From G963422565 sp963422565 (GTDB lineage Bacteria > Pseudomonadota > Alphaproteobacteria > MPNO01): a stretch of DNA of 64,000 bases. A program made the translations under genes and the position numbers. Below are positions 37,863 to 45,709 of the stretch, piece after piece. How positions within the stretch are numbered: the stretch's first letter is position 1; each line of letters starts with the position of its first letter. The notes below the pieces were generated by a model, which was given only the letters and a program-made list of their open reading frames with translations, was not told the origin of the DNA and did not search any database. The DNA lies in assembly GCA_963422565.1 (NCBI GenBank), contig OY730228.1, positions 2,480,001 through 2,544,000 of the forward strand, read 5' to 3'.

Positions 37863-37963
37863 CGGATGCGCGCCGCCGAACCGGGTGGGGCCGAGGCGAA
37901 GGACATTGCGCGGCCGCGGCCACCCTGACAAGAGAGCAGCCGGACGAACCAACGGGGCGCCGC

Positions 37964-39463
37964 ATGGCCTGTACCAGCCTCCGCGACTTCATCGACCGGT
38001 TGGAAGCCGAGAACCGGCTGGTGCGGGTTCGCGAGCCGGTGGCGACGGCGCTCGAGATGACCGAGATCCAGACTCGGCTGCTCGCCGAGGGCGGCCCGGC
38101 AGTGCTGTTCGAATCGCCCCTGCGCGACGACGGCGCGGTCTCCGACATCCCGGTCCTCGCGAATCTCTTCGGCACCGTCGAGCGGGTGGCCTGGGGGATG
38201 GGGCTCGCCGCCGACGGGCTGCGCGGGCTCGGCGAAAGGCTCGCCTTTCTGCGCCAGCCGGCGCCGCCGGGCGGCTGGCGCGAGGCGGTCGAGATGCTGC
38301 CGCTGCTCAGGACCGCGCTTGCCATGAAGCCGCGCACGGTCCGTCGGGCGCCCTGCCAGGAGGTCGTGCTGACCGGCGCCGAGATCGATCTCGGCCGCCT
38401 CCCGGTGCAGCGCTGCTGGCCGGGTGAGCCGGCGCCGCTGATCACCTGGCCGCTGGTGGTCACCGCCGGCGAGACCGGGCCGTCCAATCTCGGCGTCTAC
38501 CGGATGCAGGTCGCCGGGCGGGACCGCACGCTGATGCGCTGGCTGCGGCATCGCGGCGGCGCGCGGCACCATGCGCGCCGCGCCGCGGCCGGCGACGGCG
38601 CGGCCCTGCCGGCGGCGGCGGTGATCGGCGCCGACCCCGCGACCCTGATCGCCGCGGTCGCCCCGGTCCCCGAGACGCTCTCCGAATATCAGTTCGCGGG
38701 GCTGCTCGCCGGCCGGCCGCTCGAGCTGGTGGATTGCAAGACGGTGCCGCTCCGGGTCCCCGCCGCCGCCGAGATCGTTCTCGAGGGCCATGTCTCGCTC
38801 ACCGAGTACGAGACCGAGGGACCCTATGGCGACCATACGGGCTACTACAACGCCGCGGAGCCCTTCCCGCTGTTCACGCTGAGCGCGGTCACCATGCGCC
38901 GGAGGCCGATCTATCTCAGCACCTTCACCGGCCGGCCGCCCGACGAGCCGTCGATCCTCGGGGCGGCGCTCAACGAGGTCTTCGTGCCGCTGCTGGTCCA
39001 ACAGTTCCCGGAGATCGTCGACTTCTATCTGCCGCCGGAGGCCTGCAGCTACCGCGTCGCCGTGGTCGCCATCGAAAAGCAGTATCCCGGCCACGCCAAG
39101 CGGGTGATGATGGCCGTCTGGTCCTATCTGCGACAGTTCATGTACACCAAGATCGTGATCGTCGTCGACGGCGACATCGATGCCCGGAGCTGGACCGATG
39201 TGGTCTGGGCGGTCTCCACCAATGTCGATCCCGGGCGGGACCTGACCCTGGTCGAGGGCACGCCGATCGACACGCTCGACTTCGCCTCCCCCGAGCCGGG
39301 CCTCGGCGCCAAGCTTGGCATCGACGCGACCGCCAAGATCCCGCCGGAGACCCGCCGTCCCTGGGGCCGCCGCATCCGCATGGACGAGGAGATCGTCGCG
39401 CGGATCACCGAACGCTGGCCGGCGCTCGGCCTCCCGGGCAGCGGCCGGCCGATCTGGCGATAG
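37964..39463 (+). CDS. ubiD: UbiD-family prenylated-FMN-dependent decarboxylase
   Basis: 499 residues. In ubiquinone synthesis UbiD removes the carboxyl group of 3-polyprenyl-4-hydroxybenzoate using prenyl-FMN made by UbiX. Diagnostic parts are LRDFIDRLEAENRLVRV, NLGVYRMQVAGRDRTLMRW (substrate/cofactor Arg), and the catalytic acids in SLTEYETEGPYGDHTGYYN. The last matches canonical UbiD (GE..PEGPYGDHTGYYN) more than aryl decarboxylases. The C-terminus is normal. Location just before the cytochrome oxidase operon fits a respiratory role. UbiX is not in the window. Confidence 0.9.
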   Translation: MACTSLRDFIDRLEAENRLVRVREPVATALEMTEIQTRLLAEGGPAVLFESPLRDDGAVSDIPVLANLFGTVERVAWGMGLAADGLRGLGERLAFLRQPAPPGGWREAVEMLPLLRTALAMKPRTVRRAPCQEVVLTGAEIDLGRLPVQRCWPGEPAPLITWPLVVTAGETGPSNLGVYRMQVAGRDRTLMRWLRHRGGARHHARRAAAGDGAALPAAAVIGADPATLIAAVAPVPETLSEYQFAGLLAGRPLELVDCKTVPLRVPAAAEIVLEGHVSLTEYETEGPYGDHTGYYNAAEPFPLFTLSAVTMRRRPIYLSTFTGRPPDEPSILGAALNEVFVPLLVQQFPEIVDFYLPPEACSYRVAVVAIEKQYPGHAKRVMMAVWSYLRQFMYTKIVIVVDGDIDARSWTDVVWAVSTNVDPGRDLTLVEGTPIDTLDFASPEPGLGAKLGIDATAKIPPETRRPWGRRIRMDEEIVARITERWPALGLPGSGRPIWR

Positions 39464-39656
39464 CGCGTCGCTTGCGGCCGGGAGCCTGTGGCGACGGTTT
39501 CCGTTGCGGCATCCCGACAGTCGACGCCTATGGGGTGGGGCGCCTTCCGCACCGAGTTCTGTGCGACCGACGACGTCATGCCGGTCTTCGCGGAGAACGA
39601 CGCCGAGCGCGAAGCCGCCGTGTCGAAAGGTCGCGCGCGGCCGCGACGGCGGCCGC

Positions 39657-39685
39657 TTGTATTCGCGGGGCGCGCTGTGTATCTA
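39657..39685 (+). promoter_or_regulatory. Candidate promoter of the cox operon
   Basis: TTGTAT (39657-39662) and TATCTA (39680-39685) are 17 bases apart. The -35 is a fair match and the -10 a weak one. Transcription would begin about 95 bases before coxB. Strength is uncertain, because in high-GC alphaproteobacteria such AT-richer pairs are often, but not always, real. Confidence 0.35.
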
Positions 39686-39715
39686 TCGCGCGGCTTCGGC
39701 TGCGGCGGCGCGGAT

Positions 39716-39730
39716 CTCGGGTGACCCGAG
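39716..39730. repeat. 15-bp perfect palindrome upstream of coxB (possible operator)
   Basis: CTCGGGT-G-ACCCGAG: two seven-base arms around one base, 56 bases before the coxB start and just downstream of the candidate promoter. It could be an operator or a leader hairpin. Palindromes of this length arise by chance several times in a GC-rich window, so only the position makes it notable. Confidence 0.3.
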
Positions 39731-39785
39731 CGGCAAATCCAGCCCCCGGCCGCGCCTCGTCGAGGGCGACAGCAGGTCGGTGTCC

Positions 39786-40658
39786 ATGCCCGTCAACAGA
39801 CCATCTCTCACCCCGATCGCCGGCTGTGCCTCCGCGGCCGCGGCGCTGCTCGCCGGCGGCGGCGCGTCGGCCGGGACTCCCGCGCCCTGGCAGATGGGCT
39901 TCCAGGAGGCGGCGACGCCGCTGATGAAGACCGTCAGCGACTTCCACGACCTGCTGCTGGTGATCATCACCCTGATCACCCTGTTCGTGCTGGCCCTTCT
40001 CCTTTACGTCGTCTGGCGGTTCTCCGAGTCCCGTAACCCGACGCCGAGCAAGACCACCCACAACACGTTCGTCGAGGTGCTGTGGACGGTGATCCCGGTC
40101 GTGATCCTGGTCGTCATCGCGGTCCCGTCCTTCCGGCTGCTCTACTACGCCGATCGCATCCCCGAAGCCGACATGACCATCAAAGCGGTCGGCCATCAGT
40201 GGTACTGGACCTACGAATATCCCGACCACGGCAATTTCAGCTTCGACAGCACGATGGTCGACGAGGCCGATCTCGGGCCGGGCGAGCCGCGGCTGCTCGC
40301 GGTCGACAACCGGGTCGTGGTGCCGGTCGGCAAGACCGTCCGGGTGCAGGTCACCGCGGACGATGTGCTGCACGCCTGGGCGGTCCCCGCCTTCGGGGTC
40401 AAGGTCGACGCGGTGCCGGGACGCCTGAACGAGGTGTGGTTCCACGCCGAGCGCACCGGGACCTATTACGGCCAGTGCTCCGAGCTCTGCGGCATCAATC
40501 ACGGCTTCATGCCGATTCGCGTCGATGTCGTCGCCGAGCAGGCGTTCGACGAGTGGGTCGCCGAGGCCAGGAAGGAATTCGCCGCCCGCAGCGGAGGAGG
40601 CCGCGAGATCGCGCTCGCGGAGGTGCGCCGCCCGGGCCAGGAAGAGGCGCGGCAATGA
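39786..40658 (+). CDS. coxB: Cytochrome c oxidase subunit II
   Basis: 290 residues. A signal peptide (AGCASAAAALLAGGGASAG) is followed by two membrane helices (about 57-82 and 100-120) and a periplasmic cupredoxin domain. The CuA site is CSELCGINHGFM with upstream His in DVLHAWAVP, and the aromatic electron-entry patch is GHQWYWTYEYPDH. It takes electrons from cytochrome c. The stop overlaps coxA as ATGA. Assignment is secure. Confidence 0.97.
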   Translation: MPVNRPSLTPIAGCASAAAALLAGGGASAGTPAPWQMGFQEAATPLMKTVSDFHDLLLVIITLITLFVLALLLYVVWRFSESRNPTPSKTTHNTFVEVLWTVIPVVILVVIAVPSFRLLYYADRIPEADMTIKAVGHQWYWTYEYPDHGNFSFDSTMVDEADLGPGEPRLLAVDNRVVVPVGKTVRVQVTADDVLHAWAVPAFGVKVDAVPGRLNEVWFHAERTGTYYGQCSELCGINHGFMPIRVDVVAEQAFDEWVAEARKEFAARSGGGREIALAEVRRPGQEEARQ

Positions 40659-42238
40659 GCGAAGCTGTCACCGCCCATGACGATCACCACCCGACGGGGT
40701 GGCGCCGGTTCGTTTATTCCACCAACCACAAGGACATCGGCACGATGTATCTTGTGTTCGCGGTCATCGCCGGGCTGATCGGCGGCGGCATGTCGGTGGT
40801 TTTCCGGATGGAGCTCGGCAGCCCGGGCGAGCAGGTCCTCGGCGGCGACCATCATCTGTTCAACGTGCTGATCACCGCCCACGGGCTGATCATGATCTTC
40901 TTCATGGTCATGCCGGCGATGATCGGCGGATTCGGCAACTGGATCGTGCCGCTGATGATCGGCGCACCGGACATGGCCTTCCCACGCATGAACAATATCA
41001 GCTTCTGGCTGCTGGTGCCGTCCTTCCTCCTGCTGCTCGCTTCGCCCTTCTTCGGGGGCGTCGGCGGCGGCTGGACGATCTACCCGCCGCTGAGCTCGGC
41101 GCTCGGCCAGCCGGAGCCGGCCGTCGATCTGGCGATCTTCAGCCTCCATCTGGCCGGCGCCTCGTCGATCCTCGGCGCGGTGAACTTCATCACCACCATC
41201 TTCAACATGCGCGCCCCGGGGATGACGCTGCACAAGATGCCGCTCTTCGTCTGGTCGATTCTGGTGACGGCGTTCCTGCTCCTCCTGTCGCTCCCGGTGC
41301 TCGCCGGCGCGATCACGATGCTGCTGACCGACCGCAATTTCGGCACCGCCTTCTTCGAGGCGGCCGGTGGCGGCGATCCGCTTCTGTTCCAGCATCTGTT
41401 CTGGTTCTTCGGCCATCCGGAGGTCTATATCCTGATCCTCCCCGGCTTCGGGATCGTCAGCCAGATCGTCGCGACCTTCTCCAGGAAGCCGGTCTTCGGC
41501 TATCTCGGCATGGCTTACGCCATGGTGGCGATCGGTTTCGTCGGCTTCATCGTCTGGGCCCATCACATGTACACGGTGGGCATGGATGTCGACACCAAGG
41601 CCTATTTCACCGCGGCGACGATGGTGATCGCCGTGCCCACCGGGGTGAAGATCTTCTCGTGGATCGCGACGATGTGGGGCGGCTCGATCCGCTTCGACAC
41701 GCCGATGCTGTGGGCGATCGGCTTCATCTTTCTGTTCACCATCGGCGGCGTGACCGGCGTCGTGCTGGCCAATGCCGGTGTCGACCATTCGCTCCACGAT
41801 ACCTATTACGTGGTTGCCCATTTCCACTATGTGCTGTCCATGGGCGCGGTGTTCTCGATCTTCGGCGGCTTCTACTACTGGCTGCCCAAGATGTGCGGGC
41901 GGCGCTATTCCGAGGCGCTGGGAAAGCTGCATTTCTGGCTCATGTTCGTCGGCGTCAACCTGACCTTCTTCCCGCAGCATTTCCTGGGGCTCGCCGGGAT
42001 GCCGCGGCGGATCCCGGACTATCCCGACGCCTTCGCCGGATGGAACTACGTCTCCTCGTTCGGCGCCTATATCTCGATTCTCGGCGTGCTGGTGTTCCTG
42101 TGGATGTGCTACCGGACGTTCACTGCCGGCGAGCGCGCCGGCCAGAACCCTTGGGGGCAGGGCGCGACCACGCTCGAATGGTCGGTCAGCTCGCCGCCGC
42201 CCTTCCACAGCTATGACGAGCTGCCGCAGATCCGCTGA
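40655..42238 (+). CDS. coxA: Cytochrome c oxidase subunit I
   Basis: 527-residue membrane subunit with haem a and the haem a3-CuB centre. Low-spin haem ligand His in ITAHGLIMIFFMVMPAMIGGFGNW. CuB His-Tyr motif FWFFGHPEVYILILPGFG, with the His pair in VWAHHMYTVGMD. a3 ligands in VVAHFHYVLSMGAVF. The K- and D-pathway residues expected of A-type oxidases are visible (D and N within GAPDMAFPRMNNISFW; the Glu in the HPEVY helix is of the xGHPEVY type). Coupled to coxB. ctaB starts 24 bases downstream. Confidence 0.98.
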   Translation: MSEAVTAHDDHHPTGWRRFVYSTNHKDIGTMYLVFAVIAGLIGGGMSVVFRMELGSPGEQVLGGDHHLFNVLITAHGLIMIFFMVMPAMIGGFGNWIVPLMIGAPDMAFPRMNNISFWLLVPSFLLLLASPFFGGVGGGWTIYPPLSSALGQPEPAVDLAIFSLHLAGASSILGAVNFITTIFNMRAPGMTLHKMPLFVWSILVTAFLLLLSLPVLAGAITMLLTDRNFGTAFFEAAGGGDPLLFQHLFWFFGHPEVYILILPGFGIVSQIVATFSRKPVFGYLGMAYAMVAIGFVGFIVWAHHMYTVGMDVDTKAYFTAATMVIAVPTGVKIFSWIATMWGGSIRFDTPMLWAIGFIFLFTIGGVTGVVLANAGVDHSLHDTYYVVAHFHYVLSMGAVFSIFGGFYYWLPKMCGRRYSEALGKLHFWLMFVGVNLTFFPQHFLGLAGMPRRIPDYPDAFAGWNYVSSFGAYISILGVLVFLWMCYRTFTAGERAGQNPWGQGATTLEWSVSSPPPFHSYDELPQIR

Positions 42239-42262
42239 GGGGCGGGCGCGCCCGCTGAAGCC

Positions 42263-43177
42263 TTGTCCGACGGTCCGGCAGAGTTGACCGCCGCGGCGTC
42301 GGCCGCCGACGGGCCGCCGATCGGCGACTTCGTCGCCCTGCTCAAGCCGCGGGTGATGTCGCTGGTCGTGTTCTCGGCGCTGATCGGGCTGATCCTCGCC
42401 CCCGGCACGCCGCATCCGGTGCTCGCGGCGATCGCGATCCTCTGCATCGCGCTGGGGGCCGGGGCGGCGGGTGCGCTCAACATGTGGTGGGAGCGCGACC
42501 GCGACGCGCGGATGGCGCGAACCCGGGACCGCCCGCTGCCCGCCGGACGGATGGACCCGGGCGCCGCGCTCGGCTTCGGCGTCCTGCTCGCGGTCGGCTC
42601 GGCGAGTGTGATGGCGCTCGCCGTCAACTGGACGGCGGCGGCGCTGCTCGCGCTGACCATCGCCCACTATGTCTTCGTCTACACGATTTGGCTCAAGCCG
42701 CGGACGCCGCATAGCGTCGTCATCGGCGGCGCCGCCGGTGCCCTCCCGCCGATGATCGGCTGGGCCGCCGCGACCGGGGAGATCGGGCTCGGCGCGGTCG
42801 CGCTGTTCGCCCTGATCTTCGTCTGGACGCCGCCGCATTCCTGGGCGCTGGCGCTCCTCAAATGCGACGACTATCGGCGGGCCGGCATACCCGCGTTGCC
42901 GGTGGCGGCCGGGCCCGACGCCACCGGACGCCAGATCCTGTTCTACAGCGCTCTGATGGTTCCGGTCTCGTTCGGACCCTGCCTCGCCGGGATCGCCGGT
43001 CCGGTCTACATGGCGGCCGCGGCGGTGATGGGCACGTGGTTCCTGGTCCTCGCATGGCGGCTGCGGCGTACCGACGGGACGGCGGCGGCGCGCCGCCTGT
43101 TCGGCTTCTCTCTCCTCTATCTGTTCGTTCTCTTCGCCGTCCTTCTGGTCGAGCGCCTCGCGGCCGGCGCGGCGTGA
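42263..43177 (+). CDS. ctaB: Protohaem IX farnesyltransferase (haem O synthase)
   Basis: 304-residue UbiA-type prenyltransferase that adds farnesyl to haem B, making the haem O precursor of haem A. First Asp-rich motif NMWWERDRDARMARTRDRPLPAG; second loop LLKCDDYRRAGIPALPV. About eight membrane helices. The reading frame begins at TTG 42263 (LSDGPAEL), with GAAG five bases upstream. No ATG or GTG lies between that and the conserved DFVALLKPRVMSL. It overlaps the next small gene as GTGA. Confidence 0.94.
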   Translation: MSDGPAELTAAASAADGPPIGDFVALLKPRVMSLVVFSALIGLILAPGTPHPVLAAIAILCIALGAGAAGALNMWWERDRDARMARTRDRPLPAGRMDPGAALGFGVLLAVGSASVMALAVNWTAAALLALTIAHYVFVYTIWLKPRTPHSVVIGGAAGALPPMIGWAAATGEIGLGAVALFALIFVWTPPHSWALALLKCDDYRRAGIPALPVAAGPDATGRQILFYSALMVPVSFGPCLAGIAGPVYMAAAAVMGTWFLVLAWRLRRTDGTAAARRLFGFSLLYLFVLFAVLLVERLAAGAA

Positions 43178-43329
43178 GCGCAGCGGTCGAACCGGCAGAT
43201 ATGGCGATGGCGAAATATTCGGAGCGGCACCGGCGCCAACGGACCCGCAACATCGCCCTGCTGGCGGTGCTGCTCGGGCTGGTCGCCCTGTTCTACGTGA
43301 TGTCCATCGTTCGCATGGGCGGGGGTTGA
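43174..43329 (+). CDS. Small single-helix protein between ctaB and ctaG (CoxF-like)
   Basis: 51 residues starting at GTG 43174, which overlaps the ctaB stop (GTGA). A basic N-terminal segment (KYSERHRRQRTRN) precedes one membrane helix (IALLAVLLGLVALFYVMSIV) and a short RMGGG tail. Short proteins of just this shape occupy this slot in many alphaproteobacterial cox operons and are thought to help oxidase assembly. The ctaG start follows after one base. Conserved position and coupling are the support. Confidence 0.8.
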   Translation: MSAAVEPADMAMAKYSERHRRQRTRNIALLAVLLGLVALFYVMSIVRMGGG

Positions 43330-43330
43330 G

Positions 43331-43909
43331 GTGGCGGCGCTCGGCGCGAGGCGGAGAGTCGCGACGGCGGCGGCGCTCGCCGCGGTGGTGGCCGGTATGG
43401 CAGGGCTCGCCTACGCCTCGGTGCCGCTATATCGCTGGTTCTGCCAGGTCACCGGATTCGGCGGCACCACGCAGGTCGCGACCCGCAGCCCCGACCGGCT
43501 GCTCGACCGCAAGGTGACCGTCCGCTTCAACGCCGATGTCGACGCGCGGCTGCCCTGGCGCTTCGCGCCGGTGGAGCGCCGCGTCGTCGTCCGGCTGGGC
43601 GAGCCTATGCTCGCGCAGTACCGGGCGACCAATGTCTCCGATCGGACGGTGACCGGCACCGCGACCTTCAACGTTACCCCGGCGAAGGCGGGACCCTATT
43701 TCAGCAAGCTCGACTGTTTCTGCTTCACCGAACAGCGGCTCGCGGCAGGCGAGAGCGTGTTGATGCCGGTCTCCTTCTATGTTGATCCCGATCTCGCTGC
43801 GGACCGCAATCTCGACGACGTGACGACGATCACGCTCTCCTACACTTTCTTCGCCGCGCTGGGCCGGCAGAGCGCGGGCGGCGGAGCGACGACCATAAAC
43901 GCGAACTGA
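43331..43909 (+). CDS. ctaG: Cytochrome c oxidase assembly protein CtaG (Cox11)
   Basis: 192-residue membrane-anchored copper chaperone that inserts CuB into subunit I. One N-terminal helix (VATAAALAAVVAGMAGLAYASVPLY) continues into the conserved VPLYRWFCQVTGFGGTTQ. The immunoglobulin-like domain carries the copper motif DCFCFTEQRL. GTG start at 43331, one base after the small gene, with GGGGG upstream. Length and motifs match the family. Confidence 0.96.
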   Translation: MAALGARRRVATAAALAAVVAGMAGLAYASVPLYRWFCQVTGFGGTTQVATRSPDRLLDRKVTVRFNADVDARLPWRFAPVERRVVVRLGEPMLAQYRATNVSDRTVTGTATFNVTPAKAGPYFSKLDCFCFTEQRLAAGESVLMPVSFYVDPDLAADRNLDDVTTITLSYTFFAALGRQSAGGGATTINAN

Positions 43910-43923
43910 GCGAGGGGCACGCC

Positions 43924-44763
43924 ATGGCGTCAGCGGATACGGCGGCCGAGTACAGCCATCACGGACATAGACATCCCTACCATCTCGTCGATCCGAGCGT
44001 TTGGCCGGCGGTCGGCGCCGCCTTCGCCCTCGCGCTGACGGTCGGGGCCGTGATGTACATGCACGACGAGGGCTGGTGGCTCATGGCCATCGGCTTCCTC
44101 GGCATTGCCGCGACGATGGTCGGCTGGTGGCGCGACGTGGTGCGCGAGGCGACCTTTCAGGGCTACCACACGCCGATCGTCCAGATCGGGCTCCGCTACG
44201 GAATGGCCCTGTTCATCGCCTCGGAGGTGATGTTCTTCGTCGCCTGGTTCTGGGCCTATTTCAATGCCGCGCTATTCCCGACCGAGGCGATCGAGAGCGT
44301 CTGGCCGCCGCCCGGCGTCGAGACCTTCGATCCGTGGGGCCTGCCGTTTCTCAACACCCTGATCCTGCTGATGTCCGGCGTGACCGTCACCTGGGCGCAT
44401 CACGCGCTGCGCGAAGGCCATCGCGACCAGCTTCTCCAGGGGCTCGCGCTGACGATCCTGCTCGGCATCACCTTCACCTGCGTTCAGGCCTATGAGTACA
44501 GCCACGCCGCTTTCGCCTTCTCCGGCGGCATCTACGAGAGCACCTTCTTCATGGCGACCGGCTTCCATGGGTTCCATGTCCTGGTGGGGACGATCTTCCT
44601 GATCGTCTGCTACTTCCGCGCGCGGGCGGGCCACTTCAAGCCGGACCACCATTTCGGCTTCGAGGCGGCGGCCTGGTATTGGCATTTCGTCGATGTGGTA
44701 TGGCTGTTCCTGTTTTGTTGCATCTACTGGTGGGGCGCGGGCGCGGCGGCCGGGGCGCATTGA
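43924..44763 (+). CDS. coxC: Cytochrome c oxidase subunit III
   Basis: 279 residues with seven expected membrane helices. Family motifs are HPYHLVDPSVWPAVGAAFALALT, SEVMFFVAWFWAYFNAALFPTE, PWGLPFLNTLILLMSGVTVTWAHHALREG and TGFHGFHVLVGTIFLIVC. It stabilises the oxidase and the proton-uptake pathway. It lies 14 bases after ctaG. The histidine-rich N-terminus (EYSHHGHRHPYH) is typical. Confidence 0.97.
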   Translation: MASADTAAEYSHHGHRHPYHLVDPSVWPAVGAAFALALTVGAVMYMHDEGWWLMAIGFLGIAATMVGWWRDVVREATFQGYHTPIVQIGLRYGMALFIASEVMFFVAWFWAYFNAALFPTEAIESVWPPPGVETFDPWGLPFLNTLILLMSGVTVTWAHHALREGHRDQLLQGLALTILLGITFTCVQAYEYSHAAFAFSGGIYESTFFMATGFHGFHVLVGTIFLIVCYFRARAGHFKPDHHFGFEAAAWYWHFVDVVWLFLFCCIYWWGAGAAAGAH

Positions 44764-44989
44764 CCGGCGCCCGCCGATGACCCGGCGCGGCGCCCCGACA
44801 CCGCCGTTCGCTGCCGCCGCGCTCCCGGTCGAGGCGCTGCCCTCGCCGCCGCTCCGGGCCCGCATGGCCCGTCGGCCCCCGGCGATCCCGCTTCCTGCCG
44901 TGGCGATGCCGCAGCCGATCGAGGCGATCCTCGTCGCGTTCCGTTACCGCCATGCGCCGCGCGGCGGCGGCGGCGGCGGCGGGTGAGCC

Positions 44990-45709
44990 GTGCGGTTTCG
45001 GCCCGGCGCGTGGCTCACCGCCGCGGTCCTGCTGGTACTCGCCGTGCTGATCGGGCTCGGCAGCTGGCAGGTCCAGCGACTGGAATGGAAGGAGGCCGTG
45101 ATCGCCGAGCGCGCCACCCGCCGCGCCGCCCCGCCGATTTCGGTCGCGGCCGGCCTGCCGGACGATCCGGGGCTCGCCTTCCGGCGGGCGGTGGCCGAGG
45201 GGCGGTTTCTGCACGAGAGCGAGATGCTGGTTATCCACAGGACGCATCGCGGCCGGCCGGGCTACGAGGTCGTCACCCCGCTGCGTCTGGCCGATGGCGG
45301 CCATGTCCTGGTCAATCGGGGCTGGATCCCGATCGCGCGTGCCGACCCGGCGCGGAGGCGGCACGGCCGGCCGGCCGGCCGTGTCGCGCTTTCCGGGTTC
45401 CTGCGCCCCGCCGGCAAGACCGGCCGTTGGCTGCCGGACAACGACCCGGTCGAGGACCTATGGTATTACCCCGACATCGTCGAGATGGCCGCCAGGGCGC
45501 GTCTGCCGCGGGTCGCGCCGCTGCTCCTGGTCGCCGAGGGACGCGCCCGCCCGGGCGGCCTCCCGATCCCCCTCGACGGGGCTGCGCCGCTGCCCAACCG
45601 ACATCTGGAATATGCGCTCACCTGGTACGGGCTGGCGGCGGCGCTCGCGGCGATCTACATGCTGCTCGCCGTTCAGCGCGGACGACCGACCGATGAGCCC
45701 GACCGATAG
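44990..45709 (+). CDS. SURF1-family oxidase assembly protein
   Basis: 239 residues. N-terminal helix (WLTAAVLLVLAVLIGLGSWQVQRLEWK) and C-terminal helix (YALTWYGLAAALAAIYML) flank a periplasmic domain with GRPGYEVVTPLRLADGGHVLVNRGWIP. SURF1 helps insert haem a into subunit I. GTG start at 44990. The 226 bases between coxC and this gene hold no convincing gene: a 69-codon frame at 44777 ends in a glycine run from a GGC repeat, where many relatives encode a DUF983 protein. Confidence 0.92.
   Translation: MRFRPGAWLTAAVLLVLAVLIGLGSWQVQRLEWKEAVIAERATRRAAPPISVAAGLPDDPGLAFRRAVAEGRFLHESEMLVIHRTHRGRPGYEVVTPLRLADGGHVLVNRGWIPIARADPARRRHGRPAGRVALSGFLRPAGKTGRWLPDNDPVEDLWYYPDIVEMAARARLPRVAPLLLVAEGRARPGGLPIPLDGAAPLPNRHLEYALTWYGLAAALAAIYMLLAVQRGRPTDEPDR

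Larger units (their letters stand above)
39464..39785. other. 322-bp region upstream of the cytochrome oxidase operon
   Basis: No convincing gene. A 78-codon frame starting with GTG at 39488 has no known motif and no clear ribosome-binding site. The right half holds the candidate cox promoter and a 15-bp perfect palindrome, both listed separately. The region is most simply the leader and promoter of the cox operon. Confidence 0.5.

Noticed and set aside
39488..39724. 78-codon GTG-initiated frame upstream of coxB.
   Set aside because: No recognisable motif, no good ribosome-binding site, and it runs across the probable promoter.
44777..44986. 69-codon frame between coxC and the SURF1 gene.
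   Set aside because: Proline/alanine-rich with a glycine-repeat tail, no ribosome-binding site and no family match.
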